Source of the DNA: Streptomyces flaveolus | Lineage (GTDB): Bacteria; Actinomycetota; Actinomycetes; Streptomycetales; Streptomycetaceae | Assembly: GCF_000716535.1 (NCBI RefSeq) | Contig: NZ_JNWV01000019.1 | Location: forward strand, 155,352-219,351 | Length of the DNA: 64,000 nucleotides | Direction of reading: 5' to 3' | In this document: in pieces, positions 35,187 to 45,406 of the stretch | Layout: every line of letters begins with the position of its first letter | Numbering within the stretch: the first letter of the stretch is position 1 | The notes under the pieces: model-generated | The model's database searches: none | What the model saw: the letters and a program-made list of their open reading frames with translations, nothing else | What the model was told of the DNA's origin: nothing | Made by a program: the position numbers and the translations under genes

Positions 35187-36441
35187 CGCGACCGGCGGCG
35201 ACGGGCCGGCCCGCCGCGCGCTGATCCTGGTGGAGAACCTTTCCGTGCCGTTCGACCGGCGGGTGTGGCAGGAGTGCACGACGCTGCGCGACGCGGGCTG
35301 GGAGGTGCACGTCATCTGTCCCCGGGGGAGCAAGCGGGACACGGAGCCCGAGGCGGAGATCGACGGGGTGCGCATCCACCGCTACCCGTTGCGCGCGGCC
35401 ACCGGAGGACCGGCCGGCTACCTGCGGGAGTACGGCTCGGCGCTGTGGCACACGGTCCGGCTGGCCCGCAAGGTCGGCCCGGTCGACGTGGTCCACGCCT
35501 GCAACCCGCCCGACCTGCTGTTCCTGCCGGCACTGTGGCTGAAGCGGCGCGGGGCGCGGTTCGTGTTCGACCAGCACGACCTGGTGCCCGAGCTGTACCT
35601 CTCCCGTTTCGACCGCGGCAAGGATCTGCTCTACCGCGCCGTGTGCGCGCTGGAACGGCTGACCTACCGGGCCGCGGACGTCGTGCTCGCCACGAACGAG
35701 AGCTACCGGGACGTCGCGCTGCGCCGTGGCGGCCGACGGCCGGAGGACGTCTTCGTGGTGCGCAGCGCACCCGACACCGACCGGTTCCAGCCGGTACCGC
35801 CCGAGCCCGAGCTGAAGCGCGGCAAGCCCCATCTGCTGTGCTACCTCGGTGTCATGGGCCCGCAGGACGGGGTCGACTACGCCTTGCGGGCCCTCGCGAA
35901 ACTGCGCGACGAGCTCGGGCGGACCGACTGGCACGCGGTGTTCGTCGGCGCCGGCGACACCTTCGACGCGATGGTGGAGCTGTCCCGGCGGCTCGGGCTC
36001 TCGGAGCAGGTGCAGTTCACCGGGCGCGTGCCGGACGCCGACCTGGTGCGCTACCTGTCCACCGCGGACGTGTGCCTCTCCCCCGACCCGCTCAATCCGC
36101 TCAACGACGTGTCGACCATGAACAAGGTCCTGGAGTACATGGTGATGGGACGGCCGATCGTCTCGTTCGACCTGAAGGAGGCGCGCGTCTCCGCCGGTGA
36201 CGCCGCCGTCTACGCGACCGCCAACGACGAGGCCGGGTTCGCCGAGCTCATCGCGCTGCTGCTGGACGATCCGGAACAGCGGGCCCGGATGGGCAAGCTC
36301 GGCCAGGAGCGGATCGGCGGGCCGCTCTCCTGGCGGAACTCGCAAGCGTCGCTGCTCGCCGCGTACGACGCCGCCTGCCGTGACCACGCTCCGGTGTCGG
36401 CGGGCGACCCGGGCCGGGCAAGGAAGAGGCCGCGCCGTTGA
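35176..36441 (+). CDS. Glycosyltransferase family 4 (GT-B fold)
   Basis: This 421-aa protein has an N-terminal acceptor domain (ALILVENLSVPFDRRVWQE, VFDQHDLVPELYL) and a C-terminal donor domain. The donor domain contains VFVGAGDTFDAMVEL, QFTGRVPDADLVRYLSTADV and STMNKVLEYMVMGRPIVSFD (the E-x7-E type region). It should add a hexose from a nucleotide sugar on the cytosolic side. The TTG start at 35176 is the only in-frame start near the preceding stop, and the two genes overlap by 11 bases. Confidence 0.85.
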
Positions 36442-37808
36442 GCGATGACACGATACGCCTGGTCACGATCGGGCGGATGCTCCGTCGGCGCTGGCGGCTC
36501 CTCGCCGTCCTCGCCATGGTGGGGGCGCTCGTCGGCTACGGCGCGTCCCTGCTGTTTCCGCCGCGGTACACGACGTCCGCCTCGGTCCTGCTGCCCGGAC
36601 AGTGGGAAGAGCGCGAACTGCTCACCCAGGTGGACATCGCGACCAGTTCGACGGTGGTCGACCGCGCCGCGGCCGCGCTCGACTGGCCGGGCGTCAGCGG
36701 CGCCGAGCTGCGGGACCAGGTGTCCGCCAAGGCCGCCGACGGGAACATCATCAAGATCTCGGGCACGGCCGACACCCCGGAGCGCGCGCAACGGCTCTCC
36801 GACCAGGTGGCCGACCAGTTCGTCAAGTTCGCGGCGCGGATCGCGGGCGGCGCCGCCGGCTCCAAGGCGGCCACGGCGCCCGAGGCGCTGCGGAAGAAGG
36901 TCGAGGAGACCAACCGCCGCATCAGCGAACTGGCCGACGCCGCCGATCCGGGACAGACCGTGGAGAGCGTGCAGGCCCGCACCGAGCTCGAGAAGCTGCG
37001 CACGTCGCTGGAGGAGGCCATGACGAAGCTGGAGCAGGCCGACCCGGCGGACACCGTGGCCGGCATGGTCGTCATGGGGCCGGCGGCCCGCCCGACCGGT
37101 GAGGCGCCGCCGACCAGGGTGCAGCTCGTCGTCGCCGGGGCGCTGCTGTTCTTCCTGCTCGCGGTCATCGGCCATCTCGTCGCCGCACGGGCGAACCGCC
37201 GGCTGCGCACGGAACCGGAGATCGCCGCGGCGTTGGGCTCGGCGCTCCTCGGCAGCGTCGACGTGCCCGCGGACCGGCGCGGCAGGCGCCGACCGGAGGA
37301 CCGCGGTCCACGAGCCCTGATCCGCCGGCTCCTCGGCATCGACACCCGGTGGGACCTCCCGGCCCCGCAGACATCCGGGGACGAGGCCCGCCGACGGATC
37401 CGCTACCGGCGGGTGTGCGCCCGCATACGGACCCAACTTCCTTCACCCAGGCGGCTGTTGGCTGTCGTGCCGGACGGTGACGAGATCGCCCGCCGGGCCG
37501 CCGAGCAGCTCGCCGCCGAGGCCAAGAGCGACCCGCAGCTACGGGTGGTGCAGGTTTCGGTGGACCGGCCGGTCGTGCCGGACCGGGACACCGAGACCGG
37601 CGCCCTGGTCGTCCTCAGCGCGGGGAGCTGGACCGCGGAGGAGCTCGCCGGCATCGCCGAGGCGTGCGCGGACGGCCGGCACGAGGTCGTCGGCATCGTC
37701 GTCGCCGGCATGGTCCGGACCCGTCCGACGCGGACGGACGGCCGTCCTTCGGACGAGGCCACTCTGGCGCTGGCGGTGCCCGGCCAGGCGACGGGAGGTT
37801 CAGCGTGA
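36438..37808 (+). CDS. Wzz-like chain-length protein with degenerate cytosolic kinase domain (1)
   Basis: This 456-aa protein has TM helices near residues 20-37 and 233-252, flanking a periplasmic coiled-coil domain (about 38-230) typical of polysaccharide co-polymerases. The cytosolic tail (about 255-456) has the order of a BY-kinase domain. Its Walker A equivalent is VVPDGDEIARRAAEQLAAEA, without the GKS/T core, and no tyrosine cluster follows. It is therefore probably a non-catalytic regulator of chain length. TTG 36438 overlaps the previous stop, and GTG of the next gene overlaps its own. Confidence 0.75.
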   Translation: MSDDTIRLVTIGRMLRRRWRLLAVLAMVGALVGYGASLLFPPRYTTSASVLLPGQWEERELLTQVDIATSSTVVDRAAAALDWPGVSGAELRDQVSAKAADGNIIKISGTADTPERAQRLSDQVADQFVKFAARIAGGAAGSKAATAPEALRKKVEETNRRISELADAADPGQTVESVQARTELEKLRTSLEEAMTKLEQADPADTVAGMVVMGPAARPTGEAPPTRVQLVVAGALLFFLLAVIGHLVAARANRRLRTEPEIAAALGSALLGSVDVPADRRGRRRPEDRGPRALIRRLLGIDTRWDLPAPQTSGDEARRRIRYRRVCARIRTQLPSPRRLLAVVPDGDEIARRAAEQLAAEAKSDPQLRVVQVSVDRPVVPDRDTETGALVVLSAGSWTAEELAGIAEACADGRHEVVGIVVAGMVRTRPTRTDGRPSDEATLALAVPGQATGGSA

Positions 37809-39325
37809 CGACGAGCACGACACCGGAGCCGTCGGCCACCACCCCGCTCCTGGACCTGCACGCGCTGGTGGTCGCGGTCCGCAGGCGCCGCCGCCTCTGG
37901 TGCGCCATGGCGCTCCTCGGACTGCTGGCCGGCGCGGCCGTGGCGGTCCTGATGCCACCGCCGCCGACCGCGGTCACCAAGGTGCTGGTCGCGCACAAGG
38001 AGGACCAGCCGAACGACACCGGGACGCTGATCCGCACCGACGTCGAGGTGCTGGGAACCACGCGGATCGCCGAGAAGGCCCTGCGGTCCCTCAACTCCTC
38101 CGAGGATCTCGAGGACTTCATGCGGGACTACCGGGGCACCGGCGTCACCAACAACCTGCTGCAGATCACCGTGACAGGTGACAGCGACGCGGAGGCGGTG
38201 GCCCGGGCCGGAGCGCTGGCCGACGCGTTCGTCGCGGACCACGTGCGGAGAATGCGGGCGACCGCGAACGCCGAGGCCAAGGCCCTGCTCGACCAGCGTG
38301 ACCGTATGAAGGACGAACTCGCCCAGGTCAACAAGGACATCGGCGACCGGTCGCCGGAGACGGAGACCGACCCGCAGGAGTCGGCGAGCATCGAGTCGCT
38401 CTTCGCCCGCCGGGCCGAGCTCACCACGCGGATCGCCGATTTCAACCAGCGCGCCGAGGAGGCGCGTGTCGGCACGCCCCAGGTCATCGCCGGCACGGAG
38501 ATCGTGGACGCCCCGCGCCCGGTGAAGCACTCCCTGCCCAAGGCCGCCGCCACCGACGCCGCGATCGGGCTCGTCCTCGGCCTCGTCCTCGGGCTCGCCC
38601 TCGCCGCGGTCGGCGTCGTGGTCGCGGACCGCCCCGTGCTGCGCCGGGACATCGCGGCGAACCTCGGCGCCTCGGTCATCGCGGAACTGCCCCGCCGCTC
38701 GGGCAGGCGCTGGCGGCGCCGACGGACCCGGGTGGCACGCGAACGGCTCACCGCGCACCTCGCCCGCACCGTGCGCGACTCCACGGAACCGGTGTCGCTG
38801 CTGGAACTCGGCTGTGCGCGCGGCACGAGCGTGATCGCCCTCGACCTCGCCAGGGCGATGGCGCAGGAGGGGCCGGTGACCGTCGTCGACGGTCTGCCCG
38901 GCCCGCAGCTCGCGGACCGCCGCCCGAAGCCCGGAGACCCGACCGTGGTCAGCGGCGAGCGTGCCGCGGCCGTGCCCCCTCAGGAGCGCCGGCTCGGCGT
39001 CGGCTCGGTCGCGCCCGGCACGGCGTGGACCGACCTCCGCCACCTCGGCACGCAGACCGTGCTCGTCGTGCGAGCCGGGCACGGCAGCGCCGCATGGCTG
39101 CACACCGTGGCGCGGCAGCTCGCGGACCAGCACATCGCGGTGATCGGCGTGGTGCTGATCGACCCCGATCCGCGGGACCGGACCGACGGCACGTTGTGGG
39201 ACGGGCTGCACACCGCGCTCCGCGGCCGGAGCGAGCGGCCGGCCCAGCAGCCGGGCTGGCGGCGGACGGAGCGGCAGCCGATGTGGGCCGCGCGGGGCGC
39301 GGACAACGACCAGGAGGCGCGGTAG
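37805..39325 (+). CDS. Wzz-like chain-length protein with degenerate cytosolic kinase domain (2)
   Basis: This 506-aa protein has the same plan as the previous one. TM helices lie at about 32-53 and 253-277, with a periplasmic helical domain between them and a long cytosolic tail. The P-loop position reads LELGCARGTSVIALDLARAM, followed by VTVVDGLPGP (a Walker A'-like strand), but the P-loop lysine is missing. Two diverged copies in a row, both lacking an active kinase P-loop, suggest a hetero-oligomeric co-polymerase. No Wzb-type phosphatase is in the cluster. Confidence 0.75.
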   Translation: MTTSTTPEPSATTPLLDLHALVVAVRRRRRLWCAMALLGLLAGAAVAVLMPPPPTAVTKVLVAHKEDQPNDTGTLIRTDVEVLGTTRIAEKALRSLNSSEDLEDFMRDYRGTGVTNNLLQITVTGDSDAEAVARAGALADAFVADHVRRMRATANAEAKALLDQRDRMKDELAQVNKDIGDRSPETETDPQESASIESLFARRAELTTRIADFNQRAEEARVGTPQVIAGTEIVDAPRPVKHSLPKAAATDAAIGLVLGLVLGLALAAVGVVVADRPVLRRDIAANLGASVIAELPRRSGRRWRRRRTRVARERLTAHLARTVRDSTEPVSLLELGCARGTSVIALDLARAMAQEGPVTVVDGLPGPQLADRRPKPGDPTVVSGERAAAVPPQERRLGVGSVAPGTAWTDLRHLGTQTVLVVRAGHGSAAWLHTVARQLADQHIAVIGVVLIDPDPRDRTDGTLWDGLHTALRGRSERPAQQPGWRRTERQPMWAARGADNDQEAR

Positions 39326-39328
39326 GAC

Positions 39329-41263
39329 ATGTGTGGCATCGCGGGTACTTACCGCTGGCCGGACGGCAAGATGGTGACCGACCGGCTCACCGATACCCTC
39401 GCCCACCGCGGTCCGGACGGGGCGGGCCGGTACAGCCACCGGGCCGGTGAGGGCGAAGTGCACCTCGGGCACCGCCGGCTGGCCATCATCGACCTGTCCG
39501 AGACCGGCGCCCAGCCGATGGTCTCGGGCGGCCTCGCCCTGACGTACAACGGCGAGCTGTACAACGCGCCCGAGCTGCGTGCCGAACTGGCGGCCGCCGG
39601 GGTGCGCTTCCGCGGCACCTCCGACACCGAGGTGCTGCTGGAGGCCTGGCGGCGCTGGGGCACCGACTGCCTGCCCCGGCTGCGCGGCATGTTCGCGTTC
39701 GGGATCTTCGACGAGCGGACCGGTGACCTGGTGCTCGCCCGGGACCAGCTCGGTGTCAAGCCGCTGTTCCTGCTCCGGCGCGGCGAGGGCCTGGTGTTCG
39801 CCTCCGAGCTGAAGGCTCTCGCCGCCGTGACCGGCGGACCTCTGGAGGTGGACCACGCGGCGCTGGTGGCCTCGCTGCTGTACTACTGGGTGCCGGACTC
39901 GCGGTGCGCGTTCCGCGAGGCGGAGAAGCTGCCGCCGGGGAGCTGGCTGCGCTGCCGGGCCGACGGCTCGGTGGAGCGCGGCCGGTTCTGGAACCTCAAG
40001 GACGTCGCCGCCGAGGGCCGGGAGCGGGCTCTGGCCGGCGAGCGGCCTGACGTCGCCGCGGTCGTCGAGGAGTCGACCCGGCGCCACCTGCTCTCCGACG
40101 TACCCGTGGCGACCTTCCTCTCCGGCGGGCTGGACTCCAGCTACCTGACCGCGCTGGCGGCCCGCCACCAGCCCGGGATCTCCGCCTACACGATCGGGTT
40201 CCGCGCCGAGGACGCCAGGTTCGAGGCGATGCCGGACGACCTGCGCTACGCCCGGCAGGTGGCCGGGCGGTTCGGCGTCGACCTGCACGAGATCGAGATC
40301 GCCCCGAACGTGCTCGACCTGCTGCCGCGGATGACGTACCACCTGGACGAGCCGATCGGCGACCCGGCCGCGATCAACACGTTCCTGATCTGCTCGGCCG
40401 CCCGGGAGGCCGGGGTCAAGGTCATGCTCTCCGGGATGGGCGCCGACGAGTTGTTCGCCGGGTACCGCAAACACCTGGCCAACCTGCTCGCGCTGCGCTA
40501 CCAGCGCGTCCCGCGGCCCCTGCGGCGCGGGGTGTCCGCGGTCGTGGACCGGCTGCCGGTCGCGACGGCCCGCCGGGGGTACCGGTCGGTGCGCTTCGCG
40601 AAGCGGTTCCTGTCCTTCGCCGACCTGCCGGAGGAGACCGCGTTCCGGCGCAGCTACACCATGTACGACCGGGACGAGCTGCTCGCCCTTCTCGATCCGG
40701 ACCTGGCCGGGACGGTCGAGGACGTGCTCACCGAGCACGCGGACGTCTACGAGGACAACGACCTCGACGACTTCGTCAACCGCATGTGCCTGGGCGACGC
40801 CCGGATGTTCCTGCCGGGCCTGAACCTCGCGTACACGGACCGCTCCAGCATGGCCGCGTCGACCGAGGTGCGGGTGCCGTACGTGGACGTCGAGGTGGTC
40901 AAGGCGGCGTTCACCGTGCCCGGGGATCGCAAGATCGTCGGACGGCAGGGGAAGGCCGTCCTCAAGGAGGCGGCCACCTCGGTCCTGCCCCGGGAGATCG
41001 TGTACCGGCCCAAGGGCCTGTTCAGCGCCCCGCTGCGCGCCTGGATGAGCCGGGATCTGGCACCGCTGGTGCGTGAGGTGGTCAACGACGGCGAGCTCGT
41101 CCGTTCCGGGTTCCTGCGCCGCGACGCACTGACGCGGATGGTCGCCGAGGACGCCGCCGGGCAGCGGGACTTCTCCAAGCATCTGTGGCACGTACTGACG
41201 CTCGAGTACTGGTATCGCGACGCGACCTCTGGGTCCGGCCAGAGCACTCGGTTGACGGCTTAG
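39329..41263 (+). CDS. Asparagine synthase-like glutamine amidotransferase
   Basis: This 644-aa protein starts MCGIAG, so Cys2 is available as the glutaminase nucleophile. The N-terminal domain has YNGELYN and RGMFAFGIFDE. The synthetase domain has the PPi-loop FLSGGLDSSYL (about 265) and LSGMGADELFAGY. In EPS and O-antigen loci such enzymes amidate uronic acid carboxyls (known for WbpS-type proteins), and a uronate-forming dehydrogenase is five genes upstream of it in order of action. Plain asparagine synthesis is less likely in this setting. Confidence 0.88.
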   Translation: MCGIAGTYRWPDGKMVTDRLTDTLAHRGPDGAGRYSHRAGEGEVHLGHRRLAIIDLSETGAQPMVSGGLALTYNGELYNAPELRAELAAAGVRFRGTSDTEVLLEAWRRWGTDCLPRLRGMFAFGIFDERTGDLVLARDQLGVKPLFLLRRGEGLVFASELKALAAVTGGPLEVDHAALVASLLYYWVPDSRCAFREAEKLPPGSWLRCRADGSVERGRFWNLKDVAAEGRERALAGERPDVAAVVEESTRRHLLSDVPVATFLSGGLDSSYLTALAARHQPGISAYTIGFRAEDARFEAMPDDLRYARQVAGRFGVDLHEIEIAPNVLDLLPRMTYHLDEPIGDPAAINTFLICSAAREAGVKVMLSGMGADELFAGYRKHLANLLALRYQRVPRPLRRGVSAVVDRLPVATARRGYRSVRFAKRFLSFADLPEETAFRRSYTMYDRDELLALLDPDLAGTVEDVLTEHADVYEDNDLDDFVNRMCLGDARMFLPGLNLAYTDRSSMAASTEVRVPYVDVEVVKAAFTVPGDRKIVGRQGKAVLKEAATSVLPREIVYRPKGLFSAPLRAWMSRDLAPLVREVVNDGELVRSGFLRRDALTRMVAEDAAGQRDFSKHLWHVLTLEYWYRDATSGSGQSTRLTA

Positions 41264-41280
41264 GAATCAGAGGAGTTCGA

Positions 41281-43452
41281 GTGAAGCAGGTAGTGCAGAA
41301 CTACAAGAGCGGCGAGCTGGCGGTGCTCGACGTCCCGGTGCCGGGGTGCAAGCCGGGCGGTGTGCTGGTCCGCAGCGCCTACTCGCTGATCTCCACCGGG
41401 ACCGAGCTGATGAAGGTGTCCGAGGCCGGCATGTCGATGCTGGGCAAGGCCCGCTCCCGTCCGGACCAGGTGGCCAAGGTCATGCAGAGCGTGGCCACCA
41501 ACGGGGTGCCCGCCACCTACCGCAAGGTGATGGGCAAGCTGGACTCCTACACGCCGCTGGGCTACTCGCTGTGCGGGGTGGTCGAGCAGGTCGGCGCCGG
41601 CATCGACGACGTGAAGGTCGGGGACCTCGTGGCCTGCGCCGGCAACGAGCACGCGCTGCACGCCGAGCTGAACTGGGTGCCGAAGAACCTCTACACCCCG
41701 GTGCCGGACGGCCTCGCGCCCCGGCACGCGGCCTTCGGCACCGTCGGGTCGATCGCGTTGCAGGGCGTCCGCCAGGGCGAGCCGCAGCTCGGCGAAGTGG
41801 CGCTGGTCATCGGCCTCGGCCTGATCGGGCAGCTCGTGGTGCAGCTCCTGGCCGCCTCGGGAGTCCGCGTCGTCGGCGCCGACCCCGACCCGGTGCGCTG
41901 CGAGCTGGCCGAGCGCCTGGGCGCCGCGGCGTGCGGCGATCCGGCGTCCGCGGCCGTGGAGACCGCCGTGGCCGAACTCACCGGCGGACACGGCGTGGAC
42001 CAGGTGTACCTGGCCGCCGGCGGCGGCAGCAACCAGCCCGTCGAGCTGGCCGCCAAGCTGTGCCGGGACCGCGGCCGGGTCGTCGACATCGGCAAGTGCC
42101 GCCTGGACCTGCCGTGGAACGCGTACTACGAGAAGGAGCTCGACGTCCGGTTCTCCCGCAGCTACGGCCCCGGTCGCTACGACCCGGAGTACGAGCTGGA
42201 GGGGCGGGACTACCCGATCGGCTACGTGCGCTGGACCGAGCGCCGCAACCTGGCGTGCTTCCTCGATCTCCTCGCCCGCGGCAGCGTCGACGTGGAACCG
42301 CTGGTCTCCCACGTCGCCGACTTCGACGACGCCGTCGAGACGTACCAGCGCCTGAAGGACGGCGACCTGAAGGCCGTGGCCGTGCTGTTCCGCTACCCCG
42401 GGCACACGGTGGAGGCGGCGGCCCCGGAAGTGGCCGTGCCCGCGGTGAACGTGCAGCGGAGTCCGGTCCGGGCCGCCAGGACGCCGGTACGGCTCGCGTT
42501 CGTCGGGGCGGGCAACTACGCGAGTTCGATGCTGCTGCCGCACCTGGCACGGCGCGACGGCGTGAAGCTGTCGACCGTCGTCACCACGACCGCGCTGTCC
42601 GCGGCCAACGCGCAGCGGAAGTTCGGCTTCGACGAGGCGACCACCGATCTCGACGCCGTGCTCGGCGACAAGTCCGTCGACGCGGTGTTCGTGGTCACCC
42701 GGCACAGCTCGCACGCGGCGCTCACCCGCAGGGCGCTCCTCGCCGGCAAGGCCGTGTTCGTGGAGAAGCCCCTCGCCCTCACCGAGGACGAACTGGCCGA
42801 CGTCCTGGCCGCCGTGGAGGAGTCCGGCAACGACCGGCTCCAGGTCGGATTCAACCGCCGGTTCTCGCCCCTGCTGCGCGAGGCCAAGCAGCGGTTCGGC
42901 GCCCGGACCGGCCCGGCGAACCTCCGCTACCTGGTCAACGCGGGACGCCTCGACCACGGAAGCTGGTACTTGCGACAGGGCTCCGAGGGCTCGCGGTTCG
43001 TGGGTGAAGGCGGGCACTTCATCGACACGGCGAGCTGGCTGCTGGACGCCGACCCGGTGTCCGTGTACGCGACCGCCACGTCCGGCAACGAGGACGTGCA
43101 GGTCGTGCTGCGCTACCCGGACGGGTCCACGGCCACCATCAGCTATGTCACGACCGGCCCGTCCGGCTTCCCCAAGGAGACGCTGGACCTGGTCGCGGAC
43201 GGCCGTGCGCTGCGGCTCGACGACTTCGTCCGTGCCTCGGTCTACGGCCCCGAGCGGTGGGTCAGTTCGCGACTGCCGAAGGCCCGGGACAAGGGCCAGA
43301 ACGCCGAACTGGCCGCGTTCGTCAAGGCCGTACGGACCGGCGGGCCGATGCCGGTGCCGCTTCGGTCGCTGGCCGCCACCACGGCGGCCACCCTCGCCGT
43401 CGAGACCGGCCTGGCCTGCGGTGCGCCGGTGACGTTGGAGCGGGCACGATGA
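41281..43452 (+). CDS. Bi-domain oxidoreductase: MDR-type dehydrogenase plus Gfo/Idh/MocA domain
   Basis: This 723-aa fusion has two modules. Residues 1-375 are a zinc-type alcohol dehydrogenase/MDR module (STGTELMKVSEAG, VGDLVACAGNEHA, ALVIGLGLIGQLVVQLLAAS). Residues 400-723 are a Gfo/Idh/MocA module (VRLAFVGAGNYASSML, VFVEKPLALTEDE, GHFIDTASWLL). Such fusions occur beside heparinase-like genes in EPS loci, as here, and probably modify a uronic or amino sugar. Their exact reaction is not established to my knowledge. GTG 41281 has GAGGAG upstream; the ATG of the next gene overlaps its stop. Confidence 0.88.
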   Translation: MKQVVQNYKSGELAVLDVPVPGCKPGGVLVRSAYSLISTGTELMKVSEAGMSMLGKARSRPDQVAKVMQSVATNGVPATYRKVMGKLDSYTPLGYSLCGVVEQVGAGIDDVKVGDLVACAGNEHALHAELNWVPKNLYTPVPDGLAPRHAAFGTVGSIALQGVRQGEPQLGEVALVIGLGLIGQLVVQLLAASGVRVVGADPDPVRCELAERLGAAACGDPASAAVETAVAELTGGHGVDQVYLAAGGGSNQPVELAAKLCRDRGRVVDIGKCRLDLPWNAYYEKELDVRFSRSYGPGRYDPEYELEGRDYPIGYVRWTERRNLACFLDLLARGSVDVEPLVSHVADFDDAVETYQRLKDGDLKAVAVLFRYPGHTVEAAAPEVAVPAVNVQRSPVRAARTPVRLAFVGAGNYASSMLLPHLARRDGVKLSTVVTTTALSAANAQRKFGFDEATTDLDAVLGDKSVDAVFVVTRHSSHAALTRRALLAGKAVFVEKPLALTEDELADVLAAVEESGNDRLQVGFNRRFSPLLREAKQRFGARTGPANLRYLVNAGRLDHGSWYLRQGSEGSRFVGEGGHFIDTASWLLDADPVSVYATATSGNEDVQVVLRYPDGSTATISYVTTGPSGFPKETLDLVADGRALRLDDFVRASVYGPERWVSSRLPKARDKGQNAELAAFVKAVRTGGPMPVPLRSLAATTAATLAVETGLACGAPVTLERAR

Positions 43453-45392
43453 CCATGAGCGCGGGCTGGTACCTGCGGCGGCTGTCCCGGATGGGACCGC
43501 AGGAGGTCGCGGGCCGGATGGGCGACGCGGTGCGCAGGCGGCGGTGGCGCTCGGCGCTGCCGGACTGCCCGAAGGTGACCGGCGCCCGGTTCACCGCGGT
43601 CCTGCCCGCGGGGACGATGGCCGCGGTGCCACCGGACGCCGCGAAACGCCTCGTCGCCGAGGCGGACCGGCTGATGGACGGGCACGCCGAGTACTTCGGG
43701 GTGGTCCGCGACGACCTGGCCGATCCGGACTGGTGGTACGACCCGAAGACCGGGCGCCGGGCCCCGCGGGGCTACGCCTTCGACGTGCCCTACCGGAACG
43801 AGGACGCGGTCGGGGACATCAAGCAGATCTGGGAGCTGTCCCGGCACCAGTACCTCACCCGGCTCGCCGCCGCCTACGCGGTCACCGGCAACGAGCGGTA
43901 CGCCGAGCGCGTGGCCGGGCACCTGCGGTCGTGGTGGGCGGCCAACCCGCCGCTGCTTGGGGTGCACTGGACCAGCGGCATCGAGCTGGGCATCCGGCTG
44001 CTGTCCTGGGTGTGGATCCGCCGGCTGCTCGACGGCTGGTCCGGCGCGGCCGCCCTGTTCGAGGGCGACCCGGTGGCGCTGAACCAGATCTGGCACCACC
44101 AGCGCTGGCTGGCCGCCTTTCCCAGCCGGGGGTCGTCGGCGAACAACCACGTCATCGCCGAGGCCGCCGGGCAGTTCGCCGCGGCCTGCGCGTTCGACTG
44201 GTTCCCCTCCTCGGCGCGCTGGCGGGCCGACGCGCTGCGGTCGCTGGAGCGGCACCTGCGCGGCAACACCTTCCCCTCCGGCCTCAACCGCGAGCTGGCG
44301 ACCGAGTACCACGGCCTGGTGCTGGAGCTGGGTCTGGCCGCGGTGGCCGAGGCGGATGCCGCGGACGTGCCGGTCCCCGCGACGGTCCGTCTGGTGCTGC
44401 TGCGGATGACCGACGCGCTCGCGGCCGTCGTGGACAACCGGCTACGGCCGCCGCGCCAGGGGGACGCGGACGACGGGCACGGCCTGGTCGTGGACGGCGC
44501 GGGCACCGACCGCTGGGGCTCGCTGCTGGCCACCGGGGACGCCGTGTTCGGCCGGCTCCCCTGGTGGCCGGCGGTGACCGGCACCGATGTGCGCACCCCC
44601 CTGCTGGCCGCGCTCGTCAAGCCCGGCGGACTGTCCGTGACCCGCCCCGAAAGCCGCCCGGCGCATTTCACGGATGCGGGCATGACCATCCTCCGCGGCC
44701 CGGGCGAGATCTGGTGCCGCTGCGACGGCGGTCCGCACGGCTTCCTGTCCATCGCCGCGCACGCCCACGCGGACGCGCTGTCCGTGGAGGTCCGGCACGA
44801 CGGGGTCGACGTCCTCGCGGACCCGGGGACGTACTGCTACCACGGGCAGCCCGAGTGGCGGCGGTACTTCCGGTCGACCCTCGGCCACAACACCCTGCAA
44901 CTGGACGACGGTGACCAGTCCGTCTCCGGCGGCCCGTTCCTGTGGACCCGGCATGCCACCAGCCGCGTCCTGGTCGCGGACACCTCCGGCGAGGGCGTGG
45001 CCCGCTGGTGTGCCGAACACGACGGTTACCGGCCCTCCGTACACCGCCGCCGGGTGGAGCTGACGGCCGCGGAGCAGGAGGTGAGGGTGGTCGACGAGGT
45101 GCGCGGCCCGCGCCGGGCCGTGCGGCTGGCGTTCCACCTCGGCCCGGCGGTCACCGCGGACCTGGTGGGGAACCGGGCGCGGCTCACCTGGACCCGGGAC
45201 GGCGAGGACCGCTCCGCGGTGCTCGTCCTGCCCGGGGAACTGTCCTGGCGTGCGCACCGCGGGGAGACCGGGCCGCCGCTGGGCTGGTACTCCGCGGGAT
45301 TCGGACGCAAGGAACCCACCACCACGCTGGTCGGCACCGGTTTCGCCGACGGCGTGCGGGGGTTCACCACCGTACTGACGTTCCGCGGCTAG
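43449..45392 (+). CDS. Heparinase II/III family polysaccharide lyase
   Basis: This 647-aa protein has an N-terminal helical toroid (about 60-390, with SANNHVIAEAAGQF and ELATEYHGLVLELG for catalytic Asn/His/Tyr). A C-terminal beta-sandwich follows, with AAHAHADALSVEV, DPGTYCYHG and STLGHNTLQLDD. It should cleave uronic-acid-containing chains by beta-elimination, trimming or releasing the polymer. No signal peptide is obvious, so its site of action is unclear: it may work on lipid-linked intermediates or leave by another route. It overlaps the bi-domain gene (ATGA). Confidence 0.9.
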   Translation: MTMSAGWYLRRLSRMGPQEVAGRMGDAVRRRRWRSALPDCPKVTGARFTAVLPAGTMAAVPPDAAKRLVAEADRLMDGHAEYFGVVRDDLADPDWWYDPKTGRRAPRGYAFDVPYRNEDAVGDIKQIWELSRHQYLTRLAAAYAVTGNERYAERVAGHLRSWWAANPPLLGVHWTSGIELGIRLLSWVWIRRLLDGWSGAAALFEGDPVALNQIWHHQRWLAAFPSRGSSANNHVIAEAAGQFAAACAFDWFPSSARWRADALRSLERHLRGNTFPSGLNRELATEYHGLVLELGLAAVAEADAADVPVPATVRLVLLRMTDALAAVVDNRLRPPRQGDADDGHGLVVDGAGTDRWGSLLATGDAVFGRLPWWPAVTGTDVRTPLLAALVKPGGLSVTRPESRPAHFTDAGMTILRGPGEIWCRCDGGPHGFLSIAAHAHADALSVEVRHDGVDVLADPGTYCYHGQPEWRRYFRSTLGHNTLQLDDGDQSVSGGPFLWTRHATSRVLVADTSGEGVARWCAEHDGYRPSVHRRRVELTAAEQEVRVVDEVRGPRRAVRLAFHLGPAVTADLVGNRARLTWTRDGEDRSAVLVLPGELSWRAHRGETGPPLGWYSAGFGRKEPTTTLVGTGFADGVRGFTTVLTFRG

Positions 45393-45406
45393 GGGGGAGG
45401 GGACCC

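Noticed and set aside
37403..41191. Minus-strand open frame of 1262 codons across the Wzz and AsnB-like genes
   Set aside because: It is the mirror frame of high-GC coding DNA. The plus-strand genes have clear domains and overlap-coupled starts.
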